Positions 9,864 to 21,099 of a DNA stretch of 64,000 nt are shown here, in pieces (the first letter of the stretch is position 1; every line of letters starts with the position of its first letter). The stretch is from Fuerstiella sp. (GTDB taxonomy: Bacteria; Planctomycetota; Planctomycetia; Planctomycetales; Planctomycetaceae). Made by a program: the position numbers and the translations under genes. The notes under the pieces are model-generated. The model worked only from the letters and a program-made list of their open reading frames with translations, ran no database searches and was not told where the DNA came from. The stretch is taken from NCBI GenBank assembly GCA_029245955.1, contig JAQWOH010000067.1:16390-80389 (forward strand), in the 5' to 3' direction.

Positions 9864-10320
9864 ATCTCGTGTCCCGCAACAGGTCAAAGCGACGACATCG
9901 CGCCATTCGATCTCTCCCCACTCGTCCACTGCGGCAACGCCGTTTGATCAAACACTGCAAAACCACCACAGTTGCAGAAAAACAATGCCTGCAAAACTTT
10001 CCCCAGCAGACCACATTCCGATGGCGGCAGTCCTGCGAGCGCAGCCAGAAGGCACTGACAGGTCGCAGCGGCGAACCCAGAGCAGAGAAACCACTCCCAG
10101 ATCATCGGACGTAACGCTAGCCTCGGTGGTGGTGTCGCCGTGAACTCCGGTCGGTAAACCGGACGATACCAATTCGACAGAAGCCGTTGCCGCTGACACT
10201 TGCAGTTACGGTGCGCACTTCATTCGGCCTGCAGACACCGGCACCACTGCCGATTTCCGTGGACGCGTGAATTGATGCCGATACGGATGAATAATTTTGC
10301 ACGACCAGGTCGACTTTGCA
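9864..10320. other. Intergenic region
   Basis: About 460 bases between convergent genes. Open frames exist on both strands, but none resembles a known family or carries a convincing ribosome-binding site. No strong terminator hairpin was found. Confidence 0.4.
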
Positions 10321-10752
10321 CTAAACTGCGTCATGCATTTCAGCATCCACGATATCGAACGTCGATGACACCTCGTCGCGGATGCGACACGGTTTTCCGG
10401 TCTGCCAGTCGACAAATGCCCACTTGGTCTCCGCAACGGCGATGCACACATCATCCTGTGGCCGCATGATGCGATATCGGCGCACTGAGCTGGCCCGGCG
10501 GAAACTCGCGCACCATGTCCGTACGTTGATAATCTCACCCGCACGGCACGGGGCACGGTATTCGATATAATGAGATCTCGCGACCCAGGCAATCCCTGCA
10601 TCTTTGTAGCGGCAGGCATTCCATCCCTGAGCCGACGAATGGTCCACCGCCGCATCCTGCAGCCAGTGAAAATACGAAACGTTGTTCGCGTGCCCCTGCC
10701 AGTCTGTTTCATCAGAAGTCACGGTGTGCGTGTGAACGTATATTGCGGGCAT
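10321..10752 (-). CDS. Acyl-CoA thioesterase, 4HBT hotdog family (YbgC/FadM-like)
   Basis: A 143-residue single hotdog-fold protein. The 4-hydroxybenzoyl-CoA thioesterase signature is at the N-terminus: TDWQGHANNVSY with the catalytic Asp at residue 17, followed by an aromatic and acidic helix. It would hydrolyse short or aromatic acyl-CoA in the cytoplasm. Length fits the family (130-150 residues). The gene stands alone in front of the beta-lactamase-like gene on the same strand with 108 bases between the two; the true substrate is not readable. Confidence 0.8.
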   Translation of the reverse strand: MPAIYVHTHTVTSDETDWQGHANNVSYFHWLQDAAVDHSSAQGWNACRYKDAGIAWVARSHYIEYRAPCRAGEIINVRTWCASFRRASSVRRYRIMRPQDDVCIAVAETKWAFVDWQTGKPCRIRDEVSSTFDIVDAEMHDAV

Positions 10753-10861
10753 AACGATATGAGAACCTGTTCAACCATAGCGCCTTACCTGTTGCCTCAG
10801 GCACCGTCGGCTCGTGGAAGTAACTGAACTACTTTCGAAAAGTCTCGTCTGCGACCACAAG

Positions 10862-12076
10862 TCAGCGTGAAACTCTGTTATCTGTCTTTGCACATCCCAC
10901 GGCCGACGCCGCCACTGTGCAGATGCGTCCGGCCAGCGCATTCACCGATCCCTTGCCGTCCGGGTGTACGCGGTTACTGAGAAACACGACGAACAACTTC
11001 TGGTCCGGGTCGATCCAGAGAGCCGTACCTGTAAACCCGCCATGGCCGAATGCTGCCGCCGACAACAGATCGCCTCGATTGGACGAATAAGGCGATTTCA
11101 TATCCCAGCCCGGTGTTCGCAGGCCAGACGAAACCTGTACAGGACTGCGCATCAGCGCCACCGTATCCGGCTGCAGCACTCGAACGCCGTCCAGAATTCC
11201 ACCGTTGATCATTGCCTGAGCATACCTTGCCAGATCGGCTGCCGTGGAAAACAATCCGGCATGTCCGGCAATTCCTCCCAGAGCATACGCCCTCGGGTCA
11301 TGCACTTCCCCCTGCATCCAATGTTCACCGCGTTGCTGTGTCACGGCCGCCCGCACCGCCAGATCCGAAGTCGGCAGAAAACCGGTTTCAGTCATCTGCA
11401 ATGGCCCGAAAATCACGCGTCGCGAATACTGGTGAACGTCTTCGCCGGTGATTCGTTTCACCAGTTCCGCCAGCACGATAAAACCAACGTCAGAGTACAT
11501 AAACTTTTCACCAGGCACTGCAGTCGGGGTCAGAGCAAATACGCGTCGCATGGCTTCTGCAGGTCCGTCGTCATAGTCACGCATACTATTATCCGGAATC
11601 AGTCCTCCCATGTGCGTCAATAACTGTCGAACGGTGATCCCGGCCTTTCCATTGTCGGCGAAGTCGGGCAGGTGCGCGGCCACTGCATCATCAAGCGTCA
11701 GCTTCCCCTGCTCAACCAGCGACATCACGCTGGTTGCCGTCGCTACCGGTTTCGTCAGCGATGCGAGATCAAAGACTGTATCCGTCAACATCGCAACCTT
11801 TTCGGGTTGCAGCTGTCGATACCCGTAGGCCTTGTGAAAGACGGTGCGGCCCTGGTGGCCGACCAGCACGACACAGCCTGGCATTCTGGCTCGTGTCAGA
11901 CCTTCCGCGACAATCCGGTCGATGACATTTAGTCTTCCGGAATTCATCCCTACGGCTTCGGGCGTTACCGCAGACAGGCTGCCGCGGAAGGTTTTTGGAG
12001 ACTGGTCTTCGTCGGCGGCCACCTGGCAGTGCGGCAACAGGCAGCACCCAAGCAATACAATCGCAACATCTTTCAT
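10862..12076 (-). CDS. Serine hydrolase, class C beta-lactamase-like (DD-peptidase/esterase)
   Basis: A 404-residue exported serine hydrolase of the beta-lactamase/penicillin-binding transpeptidase fold. It has an N-terminal signal segment (Cys-rich, possibly a lipoprotein signal). The three active-site elements are SLTK (Ser106, Lys109), YSD (Tyr194) and HGG (345-347, replacing KTG). HTHMGG and GHAGLFST are typical of the esterase/EstB-like branch rather than true resistance enzymes. Likely role: periplasmic esterase or peptidase. The stop codon lies 18 bases before truB's end on the same strand order, so it may be transcribed upstream-to-downstream after other genes. Confidence 0.85.
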   Translation of the reverse strand: MKDVAIVLLGCCLLPHCQVAADEDQSPKTFRGSLSAVTPEAVGMNSGRLNVIDRIVAEGLTRARMPGCVVLVGHQGRTVFHKAYGYRQLQPEKVAMLTDTVFDLASLTKPVATATSVMSLVEQGKLTLDDAVAAHLPDFADNGKAGITVRQLLTHMGGLIPDNSMRDYDDGPAEAMRRVFALTPTAVPGEKFMYSDVGFIVLAELVKRITGEDVHQYSRRVIFGPLQMTETGFLPTSDLAVRAAVTQQRGEHWMQGEVHDPRAYALGGIAGHAGLFSTAADLARYAQAMINGGILDGVRVLQPDTVALMRSPVQVSSGLRTPGWDMKSPYSSNRGDLLSAAAFGHGGFTGTALWIDPDQKLFVVFLSNRVHPDGKGSVNALAGRICTVAASAVGCAKTDNRVSR

Positions 12077-12094
12077 GAGGGTATCCTGTACTGA

Positions 12095-13000
12095 CTATCG
12101 AATGAATACAGTCCGTGGCTGTATGACGTCATTCTGCCCGGTTACTTCACCAAGTGCGAGCAACCGTGTGCCGTCTGCTGAAACGATGGCAACCTCATTC
12201 TTCTGAACCGCACTGGTGTCGTCCGGAATGTGCAGATGGGATGAACTCATGGTCAGCTGTCGCCCAGTGCGAACAAGTTCTTCGTCGTGTTCGCCACAGC
12301 GATACCTGGACAATCCGGCTACGATCAACAGTGGATCGGTCATTGCAGCGTCGATCGAGTCTGCCAACACAGTTTCCGGTGCGATCGCTTCGCTGACAGG
12401 GAACGCGCCTATAGCCGTGCGTTCCAGCGAAGTCATAAGTCCGCCGCAGCCCAGCGCATCCCCAAAATCACGAGCAATCGAACGAATGTAGGTACCGGAA
12501 GCACATTCAATCTGCAACGTCAGGTCGGGCCATGCATAGTTCAACACGTCAATAGCGAACACATGCACGGACTTTGCCTTCAGTTGAACATCTTCCCCTC
12601 GGCGCGCCTTCGTATAGGCGCGCTGGCCATTAACCTTAACGGCCGAAAACGCCGGAGGTATCTGCTGAATCGTGCCAACGAACGTGCGGAGTGTTTCACG
12701 CACATGTTGTTCCGACGGAGTGTCTCGTTCCAACGTGACCTCAGTGACGGTGCCTGTTGAATCATCCGTGTCGGAACGCTGTCCGAGTCGGAACGAAGCG
12801 GCGTACGTCTTCGAAGATCTCTGCAACAACGAAATCAGTCGGGTAGCCCCACCAATGCACACCAGTAGTACGCCGGTTGCCATCGGGTCCAGTGTGCCGG
12901 CGTGCCCAACCTTCACGGGTCTCACCAGACGCTGAACAACATTGACAACGTCGCGCGACGTCACCCCTGCCGGCTTGTTAAGATTCAAAACTCCAAACAT
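12095..13000 (-). CDS. truB: tRNA pseudouridine(55) synthase TruB
   Basis: A 301-residue TruB, which converts uridine 55 of the T-loop of tRNAs to pseudouridine. The N-terminus (GVLNLNKPAGVTS) and the catalytic motif GHAGTLDPMATG with Asp38 are canonical; the KTY motif (SKTYAA) and RSIARDFG are further conserved blocks. Length is normal. It is flanked by kdsB upstream and a serine hydrolase downstream, all on the - strand. In many bacteria truB follows rbfA/infB; that context is absent here. Confidence 0.95.
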   Translation of the reverse strand: MFGVLNLNKPAGVTSRDVVNVVQRLVRPVKVGHAGTLDPMATGVLLVCIGGATRLISLLQRSSKTYAASFRLGQRSDTDDSTGTVTEVTLERDTPSEQHVRETLRTFVGTIQQIPPAFSAVKVNGQRAYTKARRGEDVQLKAKSVHVFAIDVLNYAWPDLTLQIECASGTYIRSIARDFGDALGCGGLMTSLERTAIGAFPVSEAIAPETVLADSIDAAMTDPLLIVAGLSRYRCGEHDEELVRTGRQLTMSSSHLHIPDDTSAVQKNEVAIVSADGTRLLALGEVTGQNDVIQPRTVFIR

Positions 13001-13083
13001 GATTCAAGCCTCAGGATATTGTCGACCCTGAGTGCACCAGGTTGCCCTGGTACTGTGCAGGGATCTCGCGACGGAAGAAGGAT

Positions 13084-13845
13084 TCATTGCCCACCGGACG
13101 CCAACTGCCTCCGAACAAACGCCGCGTAGTCTTCTGCTGTATCAATACCCACCGCGGCCTGCGGTACCACGGCTACGGCAATGCGTGCTCCCGCCTGGAG
13201 AGCTCGAAGCTGTTCAAGCTTTTCCAGTTGTTCGAGCGACGACGGAGGCATCGATGTCAGCTTCAGCAGGAATTCACGCCGATATGCATAAAGTCCAACG
13301 TGCAGCAGCCAGGGCGACTTACCTTCAGCCGCCAGCACCTCAGCTGCCACAACATCTCTTGAGAACGGAATGGGCGAGCGACTGAAGTATAAGGCCTGTC
13401 CGTTGTCATCCACGACGACCTTAACACAGTCCGGGTTGTCAACCACATCCGGTTCATGAATGGGAGCTGCGACAGTCGCCATTTCGGTGTCGCAGCGGTG
13501 AATCGCATCAACCAGAGCCGCAATGGTCGCAGCTTCCAGCTCGGGCTCATCGCCCTGCAGATTCACGACAACGTCCGCATCCGGGCAGCAGCGGCCGGCG
13601 ATCTCGGCCACCCGATCCGTTCCACTCGGGTGATTCGCCGTCATTTCCGCGTGACCACCAAACCCCCGCACGACGTCAAATATTTGCGGGCTGTCTGTCG
13701 CGATGATGACCTCATGCAGCACGGACGACGCCAGAGCCACCTCCCAGACATACTGCAGCAGAGGCCGGCCTGTTTCCTGCAATAACAACTTTTCCGGCAG
13801 CCGCGAAGATTGCATCCGGGCGGGAATTATTCCAACAACCTTCAT
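13084..13845 (-). CDS. kdsB: 3-deoxy-manno-octulosonate cytidylyltransferase
   Basis: A 253-residue KdsB, which activates Kdo with CTP to CMP-Kdo for lipopolysaccharide core synthesis. Signature blocks are IIPARMQSSRLPEK (nucleotide-binding N-terminus), NHPSGTDRVAE, and VNLQGDEPE (metal site). The ATG at 13845 was taken because AGGA lies five bases upstream and the family starts near MKVVGIIPAR; an in-frame ATG two codons earlier is possible. Its presence supports Kdo-containing LPS in this planctomycete. truB follows 83 bases downstream on the same strand. Confidence 0.93.
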   Translation of the reverse strand: MKVVGIIPARMQSSRLPEKLLLQETGRPLLQYVWEVALASSVLHEVIIATDSPQIFDVVRGFGGHAEMTANHPSGTDRVAEIAGRCCPDADVVVNLQGDEPELEAATIAALVDAIHRCDTEMATVAAPIHEPDVVDNPDCVKVVVDDNGQALYFSRSPIPFSRDVVAAEVLAAEGKSPWLLHVGLYAYRREFLLKLTSMPPSSLEQLEKLEQLRALQAGARIAVAVVPQAAVGIDTAEDYAAFVRRQLASGGQ

Positions 13846-14267
13846 GGACATCCTGTCGTGGTACAGAGGGGGGGGCGATGGGTAATAGGGCCTGTAAGCT
13901 GGTCGCCGCATCAGGGCGAGATGGTCGGAAACATACCAACTTCACCACGTCTGGCGATACAACTGCCCCGCAAGTCTGTTCAAATTCAGGCCTTTGGGAT
14001 GATTCCTCGGATGATCCGCCAAAATTGCAGCCGGGCGACAGAAACTATCTTCTTGCGGCCACTGAAACGCATGACAACACGGGTGCCCGGTTCAGCGGAC
14101 CGGCGCATCACAGAATGTGCTCTGACAGAAGAAATTAAGCGAAGAACGTTTATGGCCACGCAGAGCCTTGAGAGCAGACGGTCCAAAAGGGGTTCCGGGC
14201 CGAGACTGTCGGGACATATTCCACATGCGTCAGTACGGGGAAGACGGAAACAGAACCACAGGAACGA
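13846..14267. other. Intergenic region
   Basis: About 420 bases upstream of kdsB. Open frames are present, but their residue composition does not suggest a real protein. No hairpin or repeat stands out. Confidence 0.35.
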
Positions 14268-14621
14268 GTGCCTGACGCTCAGGAATCGCCCCTGTCAATC
14301 GCTCAGCACGTCAGGAATCTGCTGCTTTGCATCGAAAAAGGCGGCCGCCAGTGGTCAATAGGTGCGAAGTTCGAACAGTGGTATTTGCGTTCACGCCGTA
14401 TTGTGGCCGCATTTCTGCTGGGTCGACCGGTTGACGAAGCGACCAGCGTCGGACGGGAAGTGAATGTTCCCGCAATCGTGTCGGAGCAACGGCATCAGAT
14501 TCCTGCGCGTCATCCAACTGTCGGACCGTTGTCTGAGTTTGCGGTGAACACATTTGCGGCCAATTCCACTATTTCTGGTGAGCACACCCGTAAACGGATC
14601 AACCATCTTCATTCAAATTGA
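14268..14621 (+). CDS. Hypothetical small protein (doubtful)
   Basis: A possible 117-residue protein starting at GTG 14268 with AGGA five bases upstream. It ends by overlapping the end of bioA tail-to-tail by 13 bases. The composition (KFEQWYLRSRR, AAFLLGRPVD) is protein-like, but I recognise no family, and it may be chance. No leader or membrane segment is obvious. Confidence 0.2.
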   Translation: MPDAQESPLSIAQHVRNLLLCIEKGGRQWSIGAKFEQWYLRSRRIVAAFLLGRPVDEATSVGREVNVPAIVSEQRHQIPARHPTVGPLSEFAVNTFAANSTISGEHTRKRINHLHSN

Positions 14622-15991
14622 CTGACAACCTCTTCGATCGCCTCAATAGTCAACGCGCACATTCGTTGAATAAGCGACAGCGGCATCGACGGAGCAGGCA
14701 TCAGCACAATAACATCCCCCAGCGGACGAATAATCAGTCCCTTCCTTCGTGCCACCACCGTCACCTGATGCCCGACTCGCAGTGGCATCGCAAAAGGCTC
14801 CATTGTCCGCCGGTCGCGGACCAGCTCGATCCCCACCATAAGGCCCTTCTGACGAATCTCTCCAACATGCCGGTGATTGTTTAGTTGGCCAAGCTCGTCG
14901 GCGATGAGTTCGGCGGCGGCGGTCACGTTATCAAGCAGGCCGTGTTCTTGAAATCGCTGCAGCGACGCCAGTGCAGCGGCGCACCCCAGAGGGTTTCCGG
15001 TGTAGGTGTGGCCGTGATAGAACGTACGTCCGGATTCAGGCGTTCCCAGAAATGCGTCATGAATTTCATCCGTAGCCAGCGTTGCGGCCAGTGGCAGGTA
15101 ACCCCCCGTAATCCCTTTAGCGACACACATCAGGTCAGGAACCACGGCCTCCTGTTCGCAGGCAAACATTGTCCCGGTACGTCCAAATCCCACGGCGACC
15201 TCATCTGCGATCAGGGGGACATTGAATTCAGTACACAGCTGACGAATGTGTCTCAGGTAACCCGGTGGATGAACCAGAATTCCCGCTGCCCCCTGCACCA
15301 ATGGTTCAATAACAAACCCGGCGGCCCGCTGGTGATTCTTCTGAATCAATTCTGCGGCGCGATCAAAACAGAACTGCAGCCAGGAATCACAGTCATATCC
15401 GTCTGGTACGCGCGTAGCCACAGGAGAGGGAACCGTTACCGTTGGAAACAGCAGATTTGTGTAAGTACGATGAAAGACGTCCATACCGCCGACGCTGACC
15501 GATCCCAGCGTATCACCGTGATATGCATTGCCGACACTAATGAACGTATCACGCGAATTTTCCGGAACCGATTTTTGCTGATGGTACTGGTAAGCCAGCT
15601 TCAGGGCCACTTCGACGGCGGTAGCGCCGCTGTCGGAATAAAACACCCTGGTCAGTCCGTCCGGCGTGACATCGACCAGAGCTCTGGCCAGTCGGATGGA
15701 GACTTCGCTGGACAGCCCGAGCATCGTTGAGTGGCTCACACGATCGAGTTGATTGCGAATTGCATCGTCGATTTCCGGAACGCGATGACCATGTACGTTG
15801 CACCAGAGCGACGAAATACCGTCCAGGTATTTTCGTCCGTCAACGTCGATGAGTTCAAACCCCTTGCCTGCAACGATGATGGGAGCGTGCTCTTCGACAT
15901 AGGCTCTCATCGGCGTAAACGGATGCCAGACGTGAGCATTGTCCCAGGTGCGAAGTTGCTCAGCAGACACATTCGAATTAAAGACGGACAT
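14609..15991 (-). CDS. bioA: Adenosylmethionine-8-amino-7-oxononanoate aminotransferase
   Basis: A 460-residue class III PLP aminotransferase of biotin synthesis, which uses S-adenosylmethionine to aminate KAPA to DAPA. The start VWHPFTPM, the SLWCNVHGH block, the SGATAVEVALK cofactor loop, NAYHGDTLG, the EP-x-VQGA segment, the D263-E-V Asp and the PLP lysine K292 in VAKGITGGYLP are all as expected. Length is slightly above the usual 430. Other bio genes are not nearby, so the pathway is scattered in this genome. Confidence 0.95.
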   Translation of the reverse strand: MSVFNSNVSAEQLRTWDNAHVWHPFTPMRAYVEEHAPIIVAGKGFELIDVDGRKYLDGISSLWCNVHGHRVPEIDDAIRNQLDRVSHSTMLGLSSEVSIRLARALVDVTPDGLTRVFYSDSGATAVEVALKLAYQYHQQKSVPENSRDTFISVGNAYHGDTLGSVSVGGMDVFHRTYTNLLFPTVTVPSPVATRVPDGYDCDSWLQFCFDRAAELIQKNHQRAAGFVIEPLVQGAAGILVHPPGYLRHIRQLCTEFNVPLIADEVAVGFGRTGTMFACEQEAVVPDLMCVAKGITGGYLPLAATLATDEIHDAFLGTPESGRTFYHGHTYTGNPLGCAAALASLQRFQEHGLLDNVTAAAELIADELGQLNNHRHVGEIRQKGLMVGIELVRDRRTMEPFAMPLRVGHQVTVVARRKGLIIRPLGDVIVLMPAPSMPLSLIQRMCALTIEAIEEVVSQFE

Positions 15992-16095
15992 ACGGAAAAA
16001 TACTCTCGTTCTACCGGCCGAAACGAGGCCTCACAGCCTCACCCGGAACATGTGCGAGAATCGGAATCGCAACGCAGGCTGACTGACAACGCCCG

Positions 16096-17028
16096 TCACG
16101 CGGGCACGGTCAGGCTGTCCATAATCGAATTCAGAATCTGTCCGGCCCGCTGACGGTGACCGTCACGCACCGCGCCACGACACACGATTCTGTGAGCAAG
16201 TACCGGCAGGCACAGTTGTTTAACATCGTCGGGAATCACGAAGTCACGGCCTTCAACCATAGCCATAGCCTGAGCAGCCCTGTACAGCGTCAGAGCTCCG
16301 CGAGTGCTGACCCCCAGCGACAGTTCGGGATGATCGCGAGTCGCTTCCACAATATCCAGCATGTAATCCGACACGGAATCATCCACACGAACGTCATTGA
16401 CCTTCCGCTGGAGGGCGATCACCTGTTCGCTGTCGGCCACTGCCTGCAGGTCGTCCGTGGGCTCACCATTGCGGTGTTTCCGAAAAACGTTTCGTTCCGT
16501 CTCCCGATCCGGATACCCGACCTCCAGGCAGACCATAAAGCGATCAAGCTGGTTCTCCGGCAGAGGGTAAGTCCCCTCAAACTCAAAGGGATTCTGAGTG
16601 GCAATCACAACAAAGGGATGCTGCAAAGGCATCGTGTCTCCCTCGATCGTCACCTGCTGCTCACTCATGGCTTCCAGTAGCGCGCTTTGTGTTCGAGGCG
16701 TTGTTCGATTAATCTCATCCGCCAGCAGAACGTTGGTAAACACCGGTCCCGGACGAAACTCGAACTCACCGGTATTCGGGCGGTAGACGTTCGCTCCCAG
16801 AATATCGCTGGGCAAAAGGTCGGGAGTGAATTGCAGTCGAGTGAACCGACAGCCCAGTGATTTTGCCAGCGCCCGTGCCAACGATGTCTTCCCGAGTCCC
16901 GGCGCATCTTCAAGGAGCACGTGCCCACCGGCCACGAGCGCTACGACCGCGATGCGAACGGTCTCTTCTTTCCCAAGAACAGCCGATTCAACGCTGGCGC
17001 GGATTTTCTGCAGCACGCTTTCACTCAC
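16096..17028 (-). CDS. MoxR-family AAA+ ATPase
   Basis: A 310-residue MoxR ATPase. The GTG at 17028 follows a strong GGGGAGG six bases upstream and places the family N-terminus (ESVLQKIRASVESAVLGKEE) at the start, so the longer upstream frame is not coding. Walker A is APGLGKTS (Lys47), Walker B is VLLADEINRTT, sensor 1 is VIATQNPFEFEGTYPLPE, and the C-terminal lid holds VSTRGALTLYRAAQA. MoxR ATPases act as chaperones, often with DUF58 and VWA proteins for metal or cofactor insertion and stress tolerance. Those partners are absent on both sides, so this copy stands alone here. Confidence 0.93.
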   Translation of the reverse strand: MSESVLQKIRASVESAVLGKEETVRIAVVALVAGGHVLLEDAPGLGKTSLARALAKSLGCRFTRLQFTPDLLPSDILGANVYRPNTGEFEFRPGPVFTNVLLADEINRTTPRTQSALLEAMSEQQVTIEGDTMPLQHPFVVIATQNPFEFEGTYPLPENQLDRFMVCLEVGYPDRETERNVFRKHRNGEPTDDLQAVADSEQVIALQRKVNDVRVDDSVSDYMLDIVEATRDHPELSLGVSTRGALTLYRAAQAMAMVEGRDFVIPDDVKQLCLPVLAHRIVCRGAVRDGHRQRAGQILNSIMDSLTVPA

Positions 17029-17671
17029 GATGGCCTCCCCGCTGTTGTGTGGTGAGTACGACAGATGTGAAACGTTCGTTCCTTCATGAGATCTTTCCGG
17101 AGGGTCGTTTTGTCTGAAAGTCAGTGCAGAATCTCCTGCTGTCTGCAAATGACCATCACGTGATTCGTGCGACTGCTCAATACCAGCAGCGAAATAAAGA
17201 CACCATCGCATCCCTGCCGTTCCGCACTTCAACACGATTGACGGCATGTTACAGAAAACGGAAACCGATTCCGAGGCAACACATGGGTGCGCCGGCAGAA
17301 CAGAATCGCTGCAGTCGCCGGCCGCAAACACTCGAGGCCTTCTGTTCATCACAGTGTACGTCATTCACGATGCTCTTCGATATCGACTCATCACACGAAC
17401 GACACGCGACTGTCTGTCGTCGGCGTGAAAACCACTAAGTCGACGGGCGGCTGATTTTGCGGCAGTAATTTCCGCAACCGCGGCCTGAGTCTTTTGCTCA
17501 CAAGGGCAGCGTGTGGTATTTTCATCATGCGGCGTCGTTTCACGATATCGCGAAGTTTGGTTGTTCGCCGGTAAATTCATTCTGCCATACCGGACGACCG
17601 CAACGGCAGTGGCTCCCGTTGTGCCGGGTTCCACGTCGCGATCGTAAATTGCCCCAAAGGAAAGACACCAG
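17029..17671. other. Divergent intergenic region
   Basis: About 640 bases between the divergent MoxR and esterase genes. It holds the ribosome-binding sites of both and presumably both promoters, but no promoter could be assigned with confidence. No remnant gene recognised. Confidence 0.4.
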
Positions 17672-19336
<1,665 letters not shown>

Positions 19337-19350
19337 CAAGGGCAGAACAG

Positions 19351-20964
19351 GTGCTAATCCGTCGTAACCGTTTTCATGGCCGGACGTCGCCGCCGTTTTA
19401 TCAGCGGCGTCCTCTGCTGCTGTGCCTCATGTGGTCGCTGCCCCTGGGCTGCGGTGAAGACACGCCCCTCCCGCACGATCATACGGCAACACCGCCAACA
19501 CAAACGTCGGATACACGCACAGAGACTGCCGACGATCCCTCATCACAGCAGGACGAACAGTTTGCTCCGCTGCAGACATCGTCACCTGCTGGCGCGCCTC
19601 AGCAGCATGTGGCCAGCGTGGATGTCGAGCAAACGGAGCCTGCCGACGATGGCGCCGTCGTGAAAACCCGGCTGCCCGATGATCGACCGGACCTTAACAG
19701 CGCTCGGCTGGCACAGGCGGGTATTCGTCAGTACGAAAGTCGGCGACTCGTCCTGCTTACCGACCTGCCGAAGGACATGGTGGCTCACCTGCCGGCCCTT
19801 GCGGATCAGCTGTTCGATCGCCTGGAACTTCATTTCGGCGTGCTGCCACCAGCTCTCGACGGTTCTGAGTTTCAGGTCACGGGTCATCTGATTCGCGATC
19901 AACAGAAATTTCGCGAGGCAGGTTTGATGCCGTCCGAAACTTTCACCTTCGATCATGGACGCCACTGGAACTACCAGTTCTGGATGTTCGACACCAAAGA
20001 TGACTACTACCGACGCCACCTTCTGTTTCACGAATTCACGCACTGCTTCATGACGTGCGAATGTGGAATGCAGCAGCTTCCCGCCAGTTGGTACATGGAG
20101 GGTATGGCTGAATACTTCGCAACCCATCAGTTGAACCGGAAAGAAGGCAGGCAGTCCGAGATGAAATCAGGAGTGCTGCCGGGCACGTTTGAGGGATTCG
20201 AAGGGTGGGGACGAATTTCAGAGATTCGTCGATCCTTTCAACCCGACAGATTCGCCGACGCCACAGATATCAGGGAATTGAAAATCGCCACACTGGATGA
20301 TGTGGTACCCGACAAAGCGACGAACTTCACACAGTATTCGCAGTACGCGACGTCCTGGGCAGCATGCTGGTTTCTGCAGTCTCACCCCGACTATCAGGGG
20401 CTGTTTCGTCCACTGGCAAAGCTGCGGACCGAGCCGGAGGTTGCCGCTGCTGTCAGACAGCTTCGCGACAGCGTTCGGCCTCGCCTCTGTATTGACTGGC
20501 TGTTGTTCGTCGAATCACTGCGTGAAAATTATGACGTCGAACGCAGCTTTCCCGTCCATTCGACAACATCAATCACAACCGATGACCTGAGATCGGGTGT
20601 CGGGATATTTCAGTTACAGGCGGCTCTTGACTGGCAGGACAGCGGACTGCGTCTGAGGGCGGGGGAGTCAGTAGACGTGAAATGTGAGGGACAATTTTCC
20701 GTCAATGATCAGCCACGGCGGTGGATGTCGGAACCGCAGGGCGTCAGCGTCGAATATTTCTCAGGCCTGCCGCTTGGTCAGGTCGTCGCTGCTCTGGTCA
20801 GCCCGGACGGGAAGTACATATCCAGCCGCATATCTGTAGGCACAGGCACGACAATCAGCGCGTCACGGGACGTGTCTGTGTGGTTACAGGTAAACGACAG
20901 CAGCGCCGGTCGCAGCAACAACGCCGGTACGGTCAACGTCGAATTTTCGTTACCGCCGCGATAG
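19351..20964 (+). CDS. Lipoprotein zinc metallopeptidase-like protein
   Basis: A 537-residue protein. The GTG at 19351, 14 bases after the esterase stop and preceded by AAGGG, gives a basic N-terminus, a hydrophobic stretch and a lipobox LPLGC, so it should be a lipoprotein. A Thr/Gln-rich linker follows. The zinc-peptidase (gluzincin) motif is HEFTH (His227, Glu228, His231) with the third ligand Glu about 19-23 residues later in MEGMAEYFATH, a spacing typical of DUF1570-like peptidases. The C-terminal 130 residues look beta-rich. It likely acts at the cell surface. The frame also stays open upstream inside the esterase, but that part has no leader. Confidence 0.78.
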   Translation: MLIRRNRFHGRTSPPFYQRRPLLLCLMWSLPLGCGEDTPLPHDHTATPPTQTSDTRTETADDPSSQQDEQFAPLQTSSPAGAPQQHVASVDVEQTEPADDGAVVKTRLPDDRPDLNSARLAQAGIRQYESRRLVLLTDLPKDMVAHLPALADQLFDRLELHFGVLPPALDGSEFQVTGHLIRDQQKFREAGLMPSETFTFDHGRHWNYQFWMFDTKDDYYRRHLLFHEFTHCFMTCECGMQQLPASWYMEGMAEYFATHQLNRKEGRQSEMKSGVLPGTFEGFEGWGRISEIRRSFQPDRFADATDIRELKIATLDDVVPDKATNFTQYSQYATSWAACWFLQSHPDYQGLFRPLAKLRTEPEVAAAVRQLRDSVRPRLCIDWLLFVESLRENYDVERSFPVHSTTSITTDDLRSGVGIFQLQAALDWQDSGLRLRAGESVDVKCEGQFSVNDQPRRWMSEPQGVSVEYFSGLPLGQVVAALVSPDGKYISSRISVGTGTTISASRDVSVWLQVNDSSAGRSNNAGTVNVEFSLPPR

Positions 20965-21099
20965 ACGCCGCAGCCATCCGCAACTCGAGTATTACGAGAT
21001 ATTCTCAAAACACGGCGACGGCGCCAGGTGCAGCCCGCCGTGCGAGGCGACCGGATGCAGCGGGGCTCTCGCGCCCTGTTCGTGTCACCCGCCCCGAAC

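Noticed and set aside
13810..14361. 183-codon open frame on the + strand
   Set aside because: Begins inside kdsB and has a basic, low-complexity composition with no family-like segment.
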